64,000 bases of DNA, from contig NZ_CP011254.1 of the NCBI RefSeq assembly GCF_001006005.1, forward strand, positions 2,232,001 through 2,296,000, written 5' to 3'. A program made the translations under genes and the position numbers. Source of the DNA: Serratia fonticola (GTDB lineage Bacteria; Pseudomonadota; Gammaproteobacteria; Enterobacterales; Enterobacteriaceae). Under the pieces are notes generated by a model. That model made no database searches. It saw only the letters and a list, made by a program, of their open reading frames with translations, and was not told the DNA's origin. The first letter of the stretch is position 1, and the number at the start of each line of letters is the position of its first letter. Positions 47,406 to 56,504 of the stretch are shown here, one piece after another.

Positions 47406-50162
47406 ATGGGGCACCCTTCGTTAACACGGCGACTTTGGTTGGCTTTCTTGCTGATGGCTGGCCTAACGCTGCTCAGTTCGCTGATCGGCTGGTTTGGCTT
47501 TCGCTTTATTGGCGAGGTAGAGCAAACCCATACTCAGTCGGTGATCCCCACCATGAACATGGCGCGCCAGCTGAGCGAGGCCAGCGCGTACGAACTGTTC
47601 TCAGCCCAAAGCCTGACCAACGCCAATACCCAGGCGGAATGGCTCGATCAGGGGAAAATGCTGACGGTGCAAAGCCTGCGCATCAGTCGGTTGCTGGGGC
47701 GCCTGCGCGAGCAGGGGTTTGATACTGCGGCGATCGAGCAACAGGAATCTGATATCACCCGCAGCCTGGGTTTACAGGGCGAACTGGTTGGCCAACGGTT
47801 GGCGCTGCGCAAGCAGCAGCGCGAGCTGTCACGCGAGATTATGGAGGCGGCATCTCGCATTGCCGAACTGGCCAAAGGGCAGTTAAACAACGCGGCTACA
47901 GCGGCGGGCGTGACCCAGGCGGGGATCTACGATCTTATCGATCAGCATCGCAATCAGGCGGCGGAGCAGGCGTTAGACCGGTTGATCGATGTCGATCTGG
48001 AATATCAAAACCAGATGAGCGAACTGCGGCTTAACGCGATCCAAATCGAGCACCTGATCCTGCTGCTGGAAAAAGAGGTCGCCGAGCGAGCGCCCGCAGA
48101 GTTGGTTTCCCGCATTGGCGACTATGTGCGTATCCTCCAGCGCCGTCAGGAACGTGTCGAAGATCCGCTAACGCGGGAGAAGATCGGCAGTGAATTGCAG
48201 ATCGTGGCGCGTTATCAGCAACTTTCGGCCCTCTATCAGCGCGAACGGGACATTCGTGCCCAGTTACAGGCGTTGTCGCAAAACAACCTGGATATGTTCA
48301 CCCGCTTTAGTAGCGAAATCAGTCGCCAGGTCAGCGACATCGAACGGCGTAATACTCAGGCGCTGGAAACGTTGAAACAGGCCCGTGAAACCGGCAAGTT
48401 CTGGCTGATCACCTTGAGCCTGTTCACCCTGGTGGTGTTGTCTCTGATCCTGTGGCGCGTAGTGTGGCGTTCGGTCACTTTACCTTTGGCGAAGCAAACC
48501 GCAGCGCTGCAAAGGTTGCTGCAAGGCGACCTCAACTCGCCCTTTCCTGCCACCTCGGTGGTGCATGAGCTAAACACCATGGGGCAATTGATGGAGGCGT
48601 TTCGCGCCAATGCGGACGCTTTGCAAAACCAGCAGCAATATCTGGCGGCACAGGTCGAATTACGCACGGCAGAGCTGGAAGCGCTGGTGGTGGAACACCA
48701 TCAGGCACGGGCAGAGGCTGAAAAGGCCAACCGGGCAAAATCGGCCTTTTTGGCGGCGATGAGCCATGAAATCCGCACGCCGTTGCATGGTGTATTAGGC
48801 ACCGCTCAGTTACTCTCCGAGCAACGGTTGTCGGCCAAAAGCCTCGCTTATGTACAGGCGATCAATGATTCCGGCGAAAGCCTGTTGGCGATCCTCAACG
48901 ATATTCTGGACTATTCGGCGCTGGAGGCGGGCAAAGGCAGCGTTACCGTCAGCAACGAGCCTTTCGATCCGCGCCAACTGTTGGCGAGTATCGTACGTTT
49001 GATCTCTGGGCGGTTACGCCATCGCGATATCCAGCTCAGCCTCAACTGTGCCGATGATCTACCGCAATGGCTCAATGGCGATCCGCGGCGTATTCGCCAG
49101 ATTGTGATTAACCTGCTCTCCAACGCTTTGCGCTTTACCGAGCTGGGCCGGATAGATGTACGTTGCCGAGTTGATGGCCAGCGTTGGCAAATCGATGTTG
49201 CTGACACCGGTTGCGGCATTTCCGCCGAAGGGCTCACACAAATGTTTAAACCCTTCGTGCAACTGACGGATAAACGCGGCGGCACCGGGTTAGGTTTGGC
49301 CATCAGCCAGGGATTAACCGAGGCGTTGCAGGGCACGCTAAGCGCCACCAGTACGCCGGGCCAGGGCAGCTGTTTCTCACTGAGCCTGCCGCTGCAAATT
49401 GCGACCACGCCAGTTCAGCATCGTGCCGAAGAGCGCACCGATCTTGCCAACTATCGCCTGCTGATCGTGGAGGACAACCTGGTGACGCAGCGCATCACGG
49501 CGGAAATGCTTCAGTCCTGTGGTGCCGAGGTTGAGGTGGCCAGCGATGGCCAAAGTGCGCTGGGCATACTGGCTATGGACTCCACATTCAGTGGCGTGCT
49601 GGTCGATTTGGACCTGCCTGATATGGATGGCATCACGCTCTCATTACAGATCACGGTCTGTTGCCCACAACTGCCACTGATCGGTTTTAGCGCCCACGTG
49701 GCGGACGAGGCTTTGAGACAGCGCACGACCAAAGTATTCCGTGGGTTGATACAAAAACCTATCGCGCGTGAGGAACTTAGCCGGTTGATCGAACATTATC
49801 TGACAGCGGATAAAAAAGCGCAGTTGCCCGCTGGTTCGCTGGATACGATCCAGCTAACACAGGATGCGGCGGTGTTTGGCAAACAGAAAATCGGCGAATG
49901 GAAAGACTTGTTTATCGAGCACGCCTTCCCTCTGGTGGCGGAAATTGAACAGGCGTTCGCGGCCGGGGATGAAGACTTGGTGGCGCGTTTGGCGCATAAG
50001 CTGAAGAGTGGCTGCGCCAGCTTGGGGATGCAAAATTCGGTTCAGGCCTGTGCGGCGCTGGAACAAGGGCTGCGGGAGAATGTTCAGTTACGCCAGGTGG
50101 TGATGGAAGAACTGCGGCAGTTGGTGGTTTGGGTTGATGAGGGATGCTCAGGCATACAATGA
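47406..50162 (+). CDS. torS: TMAO hybrid sensor kinase TorS
   Basis: Tripartite hybrid kinase, 918 residues. Membrane segment near 12-34, a large helical periplasmic sensor, second segment near 335-355 (FWLITLSLFTLVVLSLILW), HAMP, then the kinase with H454 in MSHEIRTPLHG, a receiver with D734 in LVDLDLPDMDG, and an HPt domain with H864 in LAHKLKSGCAS. These equal H443, D723 and H850 of E. coli TorS with a small offset. The ATG at 47406 is preceded by AGGA at five bases. Senses TMAO-bound TorT. Confidence 0.97.
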   Translation: MGHPSLTRRLWLAFLLMAGLTLLSSLIGWFGFRFIGEVEQTHTQSVIPTMNMARQLSEASAYELFSAQSLTNANTQAEWLDQGKMLTVQSLRISRLLGRLREQGFDTAAIEQQESDITRSLGLQGELVGQRLALRKQQRELSREIMEAASRIAELAKGQLNNAATAAGVTQAGIYDLIDQHRNQAAEQALDRLIDVDLEYQNQMSELRLNAIQIEHLILLLEKEVAERAPAELVSRIGDYVRILQRRQERVEDPLTREKIGSELQIVARYQQLSALYQRERDIRAQLQALSQNNLDMFTRFSSEISRQVSDIERRNTQALETLKQARETGKFWLITLSLFTLVVLSLILWRVVWRSVTLPLAKQTAALQRLLQGDLNSPFPATSVVHELNTMGQLMEAFRANADALQNQQQYLAAQVELRTAELEALVVEHHQARAEAEKANRAKSAFLAAMSHEIRTPLHGVLGTAQLLSEQRLSAKSLAYVQAINDSGESLLAILNDILDYSALEAGKGSVTVSNEPFDPRQLLASIVRLISGRLRHRDIQLSLNCADDLPQWLNGDPRRIRQIVINLLSNALRFTELGRIDVRCRVDGQRWQIDVADTGCGISAEGLTQMFKPFVQLTDKRGGTGLGLAISQGLTEALQGTLSATSTPGQGSCFSLSLPLQIATTPVQHRAEERTDLANYRLLIVEDNLVTQRITAEMLQSCGAEVEVASDGQSALGILAMDSTFSGVLVDLDLPDMDGITLSLQITVCCPQLPLIGFSAHVADEALRQRTTKVFRGLIQKPIAREELSRLIEHYLTADKKAQLPAGSLDTIQLTQDAAVFGKQKIGEWKDLFIEHAFPLVAEIEQAFAAGDEDLVARLAHKLKSGCASLGMQNSVQACAALEQGLRENVQLRQVVMEELRQLVVWVDEGCSGIQ

Positions 50163-50193
50163 CATTCACAGTACTAATAGCGTGAATGTCATT
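50158..50193. repeat. 12-base perfect inverted repeat over the torS stop codon
   Basis: Arms AATGACATTCAC (50158-50169) and GTGAATGTCATT (50182-50193) around 12 bases. The left arm contains the torS TGA. There is no T run after it. It marks the border between conserved tor genes and the accessory cassette, so it may be a terminator of weak type, a protein site or a junction scar. Confidence 0.65.
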
Positions 50194-50252
50194 GTCGATT
50201 CCAACATGTTGTCAGTTGGAGGTAAATACAAACCGTATGTGATGCTCAACTT

Positions 50253-51074
50253 TTATAGACTCCCTAACTGTTTGATTTCCTGTAGACCAACCAGAGAGCG
50301 CATTTGCGTGATGGCAATCCTGTTCAACTGTGGCAGGCGCTCTTTCGCCGATAATCCTTGGTGGATCAGCACAGCGTTGATGCTCTCCAGGTTAGACAGA
50401 ACAACCAATTGCTCAAGTGTGGCAGAGTCTCGCATATTGCCAGGGTGTTCAGGATTGGTTTGCCGCCATTGGGCTGCTGTCATGCCGAACAGTGCGACAT
50501 TAAGTAGATCGGCCTCGCTAGCATAGACCGTTACCGTTTGTGCTTTGGTCAACTGTGGCGGGAGCAGCCGTTCCTTGATCGCGTCGGTATGGATGCGATA
50601 ATTGACTTTCGCCAATGTGCGTTGAAAACTCCATTCTAGCGATGCGGTGCGTGCTTCTTCATCCTTAAGCCGTTGAAACTCTTTGATTAGGTAAAGCTTG
50701 AATTCAGGGCTGAGCCAGGAGCCGAATTCGAAGGCGACATCTCGGTGGGCATAGGTACCGCCGTAGCGTCCAGCCTTGGCGTAAAGGCCAATAGCTCCTG
50801 TAGCGTCGCTCCACTTCTTGGCTGACAGATAGAAGCTGTTGCGACCCGCCTCGTTTTTAATTCCCTCGAATTCGGGGGAATTAAAATCCGGGTTATTGAT
50901 CTGTTCCCATACCCCCAGGAACAGAATGGTGTCTTTGTTCTTAAGCCATTGCTCAATCAGGGCACTACCGCCCTCGAAGTTCTTCACCATATCCGTTAGT
51001 GAAATGTAATCCTGTTCGTGGAGGGTCGTGATGCCGACGGCGACTCCCTGCACGGTGATATTGCGTTTTTTCAT
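50253..51074 (-). CDS. KilA-N domain protein, function unknown
   Basis: 273 residues. Residues about 10-135 form a KilA-N DNA-binding domain, recognised by DYISLTDMVKNFEGGSALIEQWLKN and GRYGGTYAHRDVAFEFGSWLSPEFKLYLIKEFQRLK. The second half has a helical KERLLPPQLTKAQ.TVYASEADLLNVALFG region and no known motif. KilA-N domains come from phages and large DNA viruses but this form also occurs as a lone chromosomal gene. A strong AAGGAG precedes the ATG at 51074, 18 bases after the membrane-protein gene, so both are one unit. No other phage genes are near. Possible roles in defence or regulation are guesses. Confidence 0.85.
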   Translation of the reverse strand: MKKRNITVQGVAVGITTLHEQDYISLTDMVKNFEGGSALIEQWLKNKDTILFLGVWEQINNPDFNSPEFEGIKNEAGRNSFYLSAKKWSDATGAIGLYAKAGRYGGTYAHRDVAFEFGSWLSPEFKLYLIKEFQRLKDEEARTASLEWSFQRTLAKVNYRIHTDAIKERLLPPQLTKAQTVTVYASEADLLNVALFGMTAAQWRQTNPEHPGNMRDSATLEQLVVLSNLESINAVLIHQGLSAKERLPQLNRIAITQMRSLVGLQEIKQLGSL

Positions 51075-51092
51075 TTTTTATCTCCTTGGGGA

Positions 51093-51632
51093 TTATTTGG
51101 AAAAACCATACGGCAAGCCCACTATCCCGATAAGAAAGCTACACAAAGAGAGTATCCAGGAGTTTTTTGCTTTTCGTTGATTGGACAGGTATATCTCACT
51201 GAGCGATTTTGACAGCCTGAGAATATCCTGATGGCCATCGCCAGCCATTTTTTTGATTTGCTGTAACTGTAGCTTGATGTCATCAGGTAAGTCAGAAAAA
51301 GGATCGTTCTCTTGATGGCAGATGATGAGTTCCCTGATTCGTTCCAGCTTTTCATCGCTACAATCTTTATCATTAATGTAGTCACTCAAAATGAAGTTGA
51401 GCGTTGTAGCAATCTGATCTTTTTTGACAAACCAGCGTGTGGCTAGAAGGTAAACATCGTCACTCTGGAGCCTATCAAGAGCGATAGCTTGCTTGAGTGT
51501 CGCTTCATATTTTCGCCTTTTTAACGTTAAGTCAATGTCATTCAACATGTAGAAAATAAATCCAGCCACAGCCGAGAAGATGAAGACTAATATCAAAATT
51601 TTATATAAATTAGGATCGTAAAATATCTCCAA
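51093..51632 (-). CDS. small protein with two membrane anchors, function unknown
   Basis: 179 residues, not recognised. A membrane segment at about 10-30 (YKILILVFIFSAVAGFIFYML) is followed by a charged helical middle (about 35-155) likely in the cytoplasm, and a second hydrophobic segment at 158-175. The start is a TTG at 51632 that is decided by an ideal AGGAGGTGAT seven bases upstream (SD AGGAGG at 51645-51640). A weak start codon with so strong a ribosome site is unusual. A and T content is well above that of tor genes. It precedes the KilA-N gene and probably shares its promoter. Confidence 0.78.
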   Translation of the reverse strand: MEIFYDPNLYKILILVFIFSAVAGFIFYMLNDIDLTLKRRKYEATLKQAIALDRLQSDDVYLLATRWFVKKDQIATTLNFILSDYINDKDCSDEKLERIRELIICHQENDPFSDLPDDIKLQLQQIKKMAGDGHQDILRLSKSLSEIYLSNQRKAKNSWILSLCSFLIGIVGLPYGFSK

Positions 51633-52034
51633 CTTATCACCTCCTGTCTGTCATATCCTTGAGCGCTTTTTTCAGCATAAATCACAAATAGAGTTTACTA
51701 CTGGCCTATCTTTCCTCCTAGCTGTTCGACATTCTGTTCGTATGCTTAACATTTCCAGTTCGGGGAAGATAATACTGTGTGAATATAACAGGGTAGTTGG
51801 ACTCTGTAATTATCGAACTGAGTAAGGTTCCCAAATCGATGAATCTCAAAATACCTCCATCTATCGGCTTGGTACTGAGGGTATTTTTACTCGTTCAACG
51901 ATTCACTGGGGCATCTTGGGATAGAGTGTAGTGTCCCGATTCGGAGAAGCCCATGTGGAGCATCATCACACGTTGGCTGCAGGTGTCTAATTCGCAGTAG
52001 TACGAAGCTCGGGGAAGGGCAGCATGCATAAAGC
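51633..52034. other. 400-base AT-rich gap between cassette and tRNA-Phe
   Basis: No supported gene. It should hold the promoter of the two-gene cassette, which I cannot mark with confidence. An inverted pair AAAATACC and GGTATTTTT lies at about 51849-51893. An open frame across the tRNA at 51895-52113 is not credible. No clear copy of the tRNA-Phe 3' end is found here or on the far side of the cassette. Confidence 0.5.
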
Positions 52035-52057
52035 AAAAAACCCGCCATAGGCGGGTT
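52035..52057 (-). terminator. tRNA-Phe terminator
   Basis: On the minus strand ACCCGCC and GGCGGGT pair across TAT, followed by six T, just after the tRNA 3' end. Confidence 0.9.
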
Positions 52058-52068
52058 CTTCTAAATGA

Positions 52069-52144
52069 TGGTGCCCGGACTCGGAATCGAACCAAGGACA
52101 CGGGGATTTTCAATCCCCTGCTCTACCGACTGAGCTATCCGGGC
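52069..52144 (-). tRNA. pheU: tRNA-Phe (GAA)
   Basis: 76 bases with encoded CCA, anticodon GAA in loop TTGAAAA. Same as E. coli tRNA-Phe and in the same place relative to yjdC-dsbD-cutA as E. coli pheU. This tRNA is a common integration site for islands in enterics. Confidence 0.98.
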
Positions 52145-52275
52145 AACGGGGCGCATTAAACCGTATTGGCCGTGCGGCGTCAACGGATTTGTGACGAAAA
52201 ACGTGAAAACAGCGCCGATTGCTGGCTTTTCAGGCAAAGCGCGCAGAATACGGCCTTATCCCATTGGTTATCAAC

Positions 52276-52296
52276 GGGCGCAGCATGCAGCGCCCC
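52276..52296. repeat. REP-like GC palindrome, copy 4
   Basis: GGGCGC and GCGCCCC flank AGCATGCA, with CTACG following; inverted relative to copies 2 and 3. It lies 3' of yjdC. Confidence 0.75.
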
Positions 52297-52323
52297 TACG
52301 TGGTAAGCCCGGTAAGGGAGGCT

Positions 52324-52899
52324 TTAGCTTAACGCACCAAACTGACGGCACTGGGCAATATGCAAGATATCTTCGGCCAGCCGCTTGGCGACAGCCACAT
52401 CTTGCAACTGGCGTTTTATCAGCAGTTTACTCAGGCAGCCTTCCTGCACCAGTTCCATTTGCTGCGCTACCGAGTCGGCGTCGTCGGCATCCATCTCACG
52501 CAATAGATCGCGGGTGAAGTCCAGCGAGGTGATCTTCTGCTGCTCGGCCAGTTGATGGATCGGGTGGTCGCTCTCAGGGAAGAAGCTACAGGCGGCAATA
52601 AACAGGCAGCCAGGGTAGCGTTCATTCTGCACATGCTCTGCCAGCACGTCATAACGCGCCAGCAGCTTTTGCTGTGGGCTCAACGTCTCATCAAGCTGCA
52701 ACTGGCGGCGCCAGGTATCAATCTGCTGGCCGTGGTAGCGCAGGCAGTCATACAGCAGTGCTTCACGGTCCGGCCAAAACGGTTTGAAGTCGCTGTATGG
52801 CACACCCAGTTTTTCTGCCAGCATTTCCAAGGTGGTGGTCGCCAGGCCCTGTTTTTCCAACAGCTCCAAGGCTGTATTTAAAACCTGTTCACGTTGCAC
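52324..52899 (-). CDS. yjdC: TetR-like regulator YjdC
   Basis: 191 residues with N-terminal helix-turn-helix [29 protein letters not shown] and a conserved central [29 protein letters not shown]. Equal in length to E. coli YjdC when the GTG at 52899 is used; GGAGGG sits just upstream of that codon and decides the start. It follows dsbD on the same strand after 40 bases, as in E. coli. Target and ligand are not known. Confidence 0.92.
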   Translation of the reverse strand: MQREQVLNTALELLEKQGLATTTLEMLAEKLGVPYSDFKPFWPDREALLYDCLRYHGQQIDTWRRQLQLDETLSPQQKLLARYDVLAEHVQNERYPGCLFIAACSFFPESDHPIHQLAEQQKITSLDFTRDLLREMDADDADSVAQQMELVQEGCLSKLLIKRQLQDVAVAKRLAEDILHIAQCRQFGALS

Positions 52900-52939
52900 T
52901 AGTGCTCCCTCCAAAAAATGTTCTGAAACTCAGTGTCGT

Positions 52940-54655
52940 TTACCGAGTGGTTTTCTGCAAATGTGCGTCGAAGGCTTCTGCGTTCATAAAGCCCGTCACG
53001 CGGGCTGCGGGTAACTCTTTGCCATCTCGGTCAAAGAACAAAATGGTCGGCAGGCCAAGCACCTGCAAGTGCTTGAGCAAGGCTGCCTGCTCGGCATTGT
53101 TGGCCGTTACGTCGGCCTGCAGCAACACCGTATCGGCCAATTGGGTCTGCACCGCTGGGTCGCTGAAGGTGTATTTCTCAAACTCTTTGCAGGCGACACA
53201 CCAGTCCGCATACAGGTCCAGCATCACCGGCTTGCCCTGCGCCTGTTGCAGCGCCTGGTTAAGCTGCTCAACGTTATTGATACGGGTGAAATTCAGATGC
53301 GGCTGGGCCGTCTGCTCAGAAGCAGTGCTACCGAATGCCCAGTCTTGCAATGGGCGCGCCGAAATCACCAGCGCCGCCAACAGCAGCACCTGGATGGCTC
53401 GTGTCCAGCCACGGGATGATTTCAGGCTCAGGACGAATGCCCAGCCGAAGAACGCCAGACCGAGCAGGCTCCACAGGCGCAGCCCCCAGACGTCGCCAAT
53501 CACCCGCTCAAGCAGGAACACCGGCAGCGCCAGGATCACAAAGCCAAAGGCTTCCTTGACGTACTGCATCCACGGGCCGCTGCGTGGCAGCAGGCGGTTG
53601 CCGAACAGCGTCACGATCACCAGCGGGATACCCATCCCCAATGCATACAGATACAGCGTGCCGCCACCGGCCCACATATTGCCGCTTTGGGCGATGTACA
53701 ACAGGATGGCGCTGAGCGGGGCGGTGGTGCATGGCGAGCAGATCAGGCCTGCCAGAGCGCCCATCACAAACACACCCACCAGCGAGCCACCCTGCTGGGT
53801 GTTGCTCCAGTTGGCCAGCCGCGTTTGCAGTGAAGAGGGGAGCTGCAAGGAGTAGCAGCCGAACATGGACAGAGCCAGGGCGACAAACAGCACCGAAAGA
53901 CCTATCAGCACGTAAGGGTGCTGCAGCGCGGCCTGGAACTGCAACCCGGCGGCGGCAACCACCAGGCCGAGCAGGGTATAGGTCAGCGCCATGCCTTGCA
54001 CATACACCACGGCCAGCACCAGAATGCGCCCGCTGCTGTGTGGCCGCTCACGGCCCAGAATAATGCCGGAAATCAGTGGGTACATCGGCAACACGCAAGG
54101 GGTAAACGCAATACCGATGCCAATCAACAAGGCCCAAAGGGGGGAGAAGGGCAGATTGGCCGGTGCTGTTTCTGCTGGTGCTATGGCTACTGGTGCTGCG
54201 GGCTCTGCGGCAAGTACCACTGCGCTCAGCGGGATCACACGGGTCTCAGGTGGATAGCAGAATCCGGCCTCAGCACACCCTTGGTAGGTGACGCTCAGGC
54301 TGGCATTGTCACCCGCCTGCAACAGGGGAATGCTCAGGGCCAAGGGTTCCTTGAATATCGCCACTTCACCAAAGAATTCATCTTTATGCTTCAGCCCGGC
54401 GGGCAGCTCGAACTGGCCCAGCGTTGCCTGCTGCGGCACCAGCTTGATTTGCTGGCGATACAGGTAGTAACCAGGGCGGATTTGCCAGCTTAGCGTCAGT
54501 TGGGGGCCCTGTTGTTTAAAATCAAAGGCAAATGCCTGATCGACGGGTACGAACTGGTTCCCCGCGTTTTGGCCGAACAGTGAAGCCTGAGCCGCAGTGG
54601 GCAGGAAGAACAGGCTGCACAGCAGCAATATCAGTTTAATGAGGCGTTGATCCAT
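52940..54655 (-). CDS. dsbD: thiol:disulfide interchange protein DsbD
   Basis: Carries electrons from cytoplasmic thioredoxin across the inner membrane to DsbC, DsbG and the cytochrome c maturation path. 571 residues: signal peptide to about 25, periplasmic alpha domain with C127 and C133, an eight-segment membrane core with cysteines in [10 protein letters not shown] and CSPCTT, and a C-terminal thioredoxin-like gamma domain with C486 and C489 (WCVACKEF). Its start overlaps the end of cutA by 25 bases, as in E. coli. It serves the heme-c protein TorC encoded in this window. Confidence 0.97.
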   Translation of the reverse strand: MDQRLIKLILLLCSLFFLPTAAQASLFGQNAGNQFVPVDQAFAFDFKQQGPQLTLSWQIRPGYYLYRQQIKLVPQQATLGQFELPAGLKHKDEFFGEVAIFKEPLALSIPLLQAGDNASLSVTYQGCAEAGFCYPPETRVIPLSAVVLAAEPAAPVAIAPAETAPANLPFSPLWALLIGIGIAFTPCVLPMYPLISGIILGRERPHSSGRILVLAVVYVQGMALTYTLLGLVVAAAGLQFQAALQHPYVLIGLSVLFVALALSMFGCYSLQLPSSLQTRLANWSNTQQGGSLVGVFVMGALAGLICSPCTTAPLSAILLYIAQSGNMWAGGGTLYLYALGMGIPLVIVTLFGNRLLPRSGPWMQYVKEAFGFVILALPVFLLERVIGDVWGLRLWSLLGLAFFGWAFVLSLKSSRGWTRAIQVLLLAALVISARPLQDWAFGSTASEQTAQPHLNFTRINNVEQLNQALQQAQGKPVMLDLYADWCVACKEFEKYTFSDPAVQTQLADTVLLQADVTANNAEQAALLKHLQVLGLPTILFFDRDGKELPAARVTGFMNAEAFDAHLQKTTR

Positions 54656-54954
54656 GACAGGTAATCTTTATCTCCAGCCATCACCGGCAGCACCAACAGT
54701 TCGGGTGTCTGGTACGGGTGATGTTGTTTCAGGTAGGTGAGTAGCGCTTGTTGATGCTGACGATCGCTTTTAAACAGCATCTGCACTTCGTATTCCTGTT
54801 GCAGTTTCCCTTCCCAGTAATACAGCGATGTTGCCCCAGGCAGCAGCGTGGCACAGGCCGCCAGTTTCTCCCCCAGGACGCGTGCCGCCAGCTCTTGCGC
54901 TGTGGCTTCATCAGGTGCGGTACAGAGTATGACGATAGCTTCGCAATCAGACAT
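54631..54954 (-). CDS. cutA: divalent cation tolerance protein CutA
   Basis: Small trimeric protein linked with copper tolerance in E. coli. 107 residues from the ATG at 54954 ([19 protein letters not shown]). Family segments [35 protein letters not shown] and the [13 protein letters not shown] part near 85-97 are intact. The open frame 12 codons higher lacks a ribosome site. Upstream of and overlapping dsbD. Confidence 0.95.
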   Translation of the reverse strand: MSDCEAIVILCTAPDEATAQELAARVLGEKLAACATLLPGATSLYYWEGKLQQEYEVQMLFKSDRQHQQALLTYLKQHHPYQTPELLVLPVMAGDKDYLSWINASLN

Positions 54955-55053
54955 CTTCGGCCCTCTCAACCAGGTTTGGTAACAGGGCACTATACCCTGA
55001 AGCGGTGTTGGCTAGAAGGTTAGATTATCAGCAGCAGGGGAATGAGGAGGAGA

Positions 55054-55075
55054 AAGCGGGGCCGAAACCCCGCTT
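55054..55075 (-). terminator. probable dcuA terminator
   Basis: Eight-base arms AAGCGGGG and CCCCGCTT around six bases, six bases after the dcuA stop. The T run on the minus strand is short. Confidence 0.65.
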
Positions 55076-55080
55076 GAGGA

Positions 55081-56382
55081 TCACAGAATAACGCTACCGA
55101 TCAGGAAGCCGAAGATGACGGCAAACGCCACGCCCAAGGTGCCAGGGATCAGGAACGGGTGGTTAAACACGAAGCGCCCGATGCGTGTCGTCCCGGTATC
55201 GTCCATCTGTACCGCCGCTACCAGGGTAGGGTAGGTTGGCAGAATAAACAGGCCAGAAACGGCAGCAAAGGAAGCGATCGCCGTCAGCGGGGTGACGTTC
55301 AGGGCCAGCGCCATCGGCATCAACGCCTTGGCAGTGGCGGCCTGAGAGTACAGCAGCGCCGAACAGAAGAAGAAGATCACCGCCAGTAACCAAGGATGGG
55401 ATTGGATCACGGTACCCGCAGTCTCTTTGATCCAGTCAAGGTTGGCCTGCACAAAGGTGTCACCCAACCAGGCTACGCCCAGGATACAGATACAGGCGCT
55501 CATCCCGGCCTTAAAGGTGCTGGAGTTCAAAATCAGGTCGGTTTCGATGCGACACAGGATGGTGGTCAGGGTGGCCACGCTCAGCATGATGATCAAGATG
55601 GCATTGGTGGTGTTCATCAGCGGCGTCGTCACCAGACCCATGCTTGGGCTGTTGATGATGGCATAAGCCACTACGCTCAGTACGCCAGCCAGGAACAGCA
55701 GCACGGAGGTTTTCGCACGCGGTTTGATCACGATGACGTTCTCACCACGCAGGGCAACCAGACCTTCTTCGAAGCGCTTTTGATACACAGGATCGTCAGA
55801 CAGCTTGGAGTCAAACAACCAAGTGACCAGCAGCGACATCAGTATCACAGCCAGGAAGGTGGAAGGGATCACTACCATCAGCAAGTGTAGGTAACTCACG
55901 CCGTGGCCTTCCATAACGGAAGACATGTACACCACCGCTGCTGAGATAGGCGAGGCGGTAATGGCAATCTGCGCAGAAACCACGGCAGTCGACAGAGGGC
56001 GGCAAGGTTTGATGCCTTGCTCTTTAGCCACTTCTGCAATGACCGGTAGGGCCGAGAGGGAGATATTACCGGTACCGGCGAAGATGGTCAGGAAATAGGT
56101 GACGATGGGGGCCAGAATAGTGATGTATTTTGGATTTTTACGCAGCAGTTTTTCGGTTTGCTGCACCAGATAGTCCATCCCGCCAGCGACCTGCATAGCG
56201 GCGATAGCGGCGATAACCGCCATAATGATTGAAATAACGTCGAAGGGAATGCTGCCTGGCTTAACGCCAATCATCGCCAGCACCAACACCCCAAGACCGC
56301 CTGCAAAGCCTATTCCGATACCGCCCAGCCTGGCCCCCAAAAAGATGGCCAGTAGAACGATCACCAATTCTACTACTAGCAT
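55081..56382 (-). CDS. dcuA: C4-dicarboxylate transporter DcuA
   Basis: Inner-membrane carrier that exchanges aspartate, fumarate, malate and succinate, mainly for fumarate respiration. 433 residues with ten or more hydrophobic segments; MLVVELVIVLLAIFLGARLGGIGIGFAGGLGVL opens the protein as in E. coli. AAGGGG precedes the ATG. Lies 122 bases after aspA on the same strand, so aspartate uptake and its conversion to fumarate are encoded together. Confidence 0.97.
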   Translation of the reverse strand: MLVVELVIVLLAIFLGARLGGIGIGFAGGLGVLVLAMIGVKPGSIPFDVISIIMAVIAAIAAMQVAGGMDYLVQQTEKLLRKNPKYITILAPIVTYFLTIFAGTGNISLSALPVIAEVAKEQGIKPCRPLSTAVVSAQIAITASPISAAVVYMSSVMEGHGVSYLHLLMVVIPSTFLAVILMSLLVTWLFDSKLSDDPVYQKRFEEGLVALRGENVIVIKPRAKTSVLLFLAGVLSVVAYAIINSPSMGLVTTPLMNTTNAILIIMLSVATLTTILCRIETDLILNSSTFKAGMSACICILGVAWLGDTFVQANLDWIKETAGTVIQSHPWLLAVIFFFCSALLYSQAATAKALMPMALALNVTPLTAIASFAAVSGLFILPTYPTLVAAVQMDDTGTTRIGRFVFNHPFLIPGTLGVAFAVIFGFLIGSVIL

Positions 56383-56444
56383 AGTGTTTACCCCTTAAAA
56401 TGGATTTTTATGAAAACCAAACGTTACAGCTTTGTGTTTTCGGA

Positions 56445-56484
56445 AAGAAAAAAGGCACGCTATCCAGAGGATTAGCGTGCCTTT
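56445..56484 (-). terminator. aspA terminator
   Basis: Twelve-base arms AAAGGCACGCTA (56451-56462) and TAGCGTGCCTTT (56473-56484) and, on the minus strand, a T-rich tail. It may let part of the transcripts pass into dcuA. Confidence 0.9.
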
Positions 56485-56504
56485 CAGGCTACCGGATGAG
56501 TCTA

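Noticed and set aside
51895..52113. Small open frame across tRNA-Phe
   Set aside because: It reads through the tRNA and its terminator; such frames over tRNAs are a common artefact.
50253..52144. Integrated prophage or island with att sites at tRNA-Phe
   Set aside because: No integrase gene and no second copy of the tRNA 3' end were found between torS and the tRNA.
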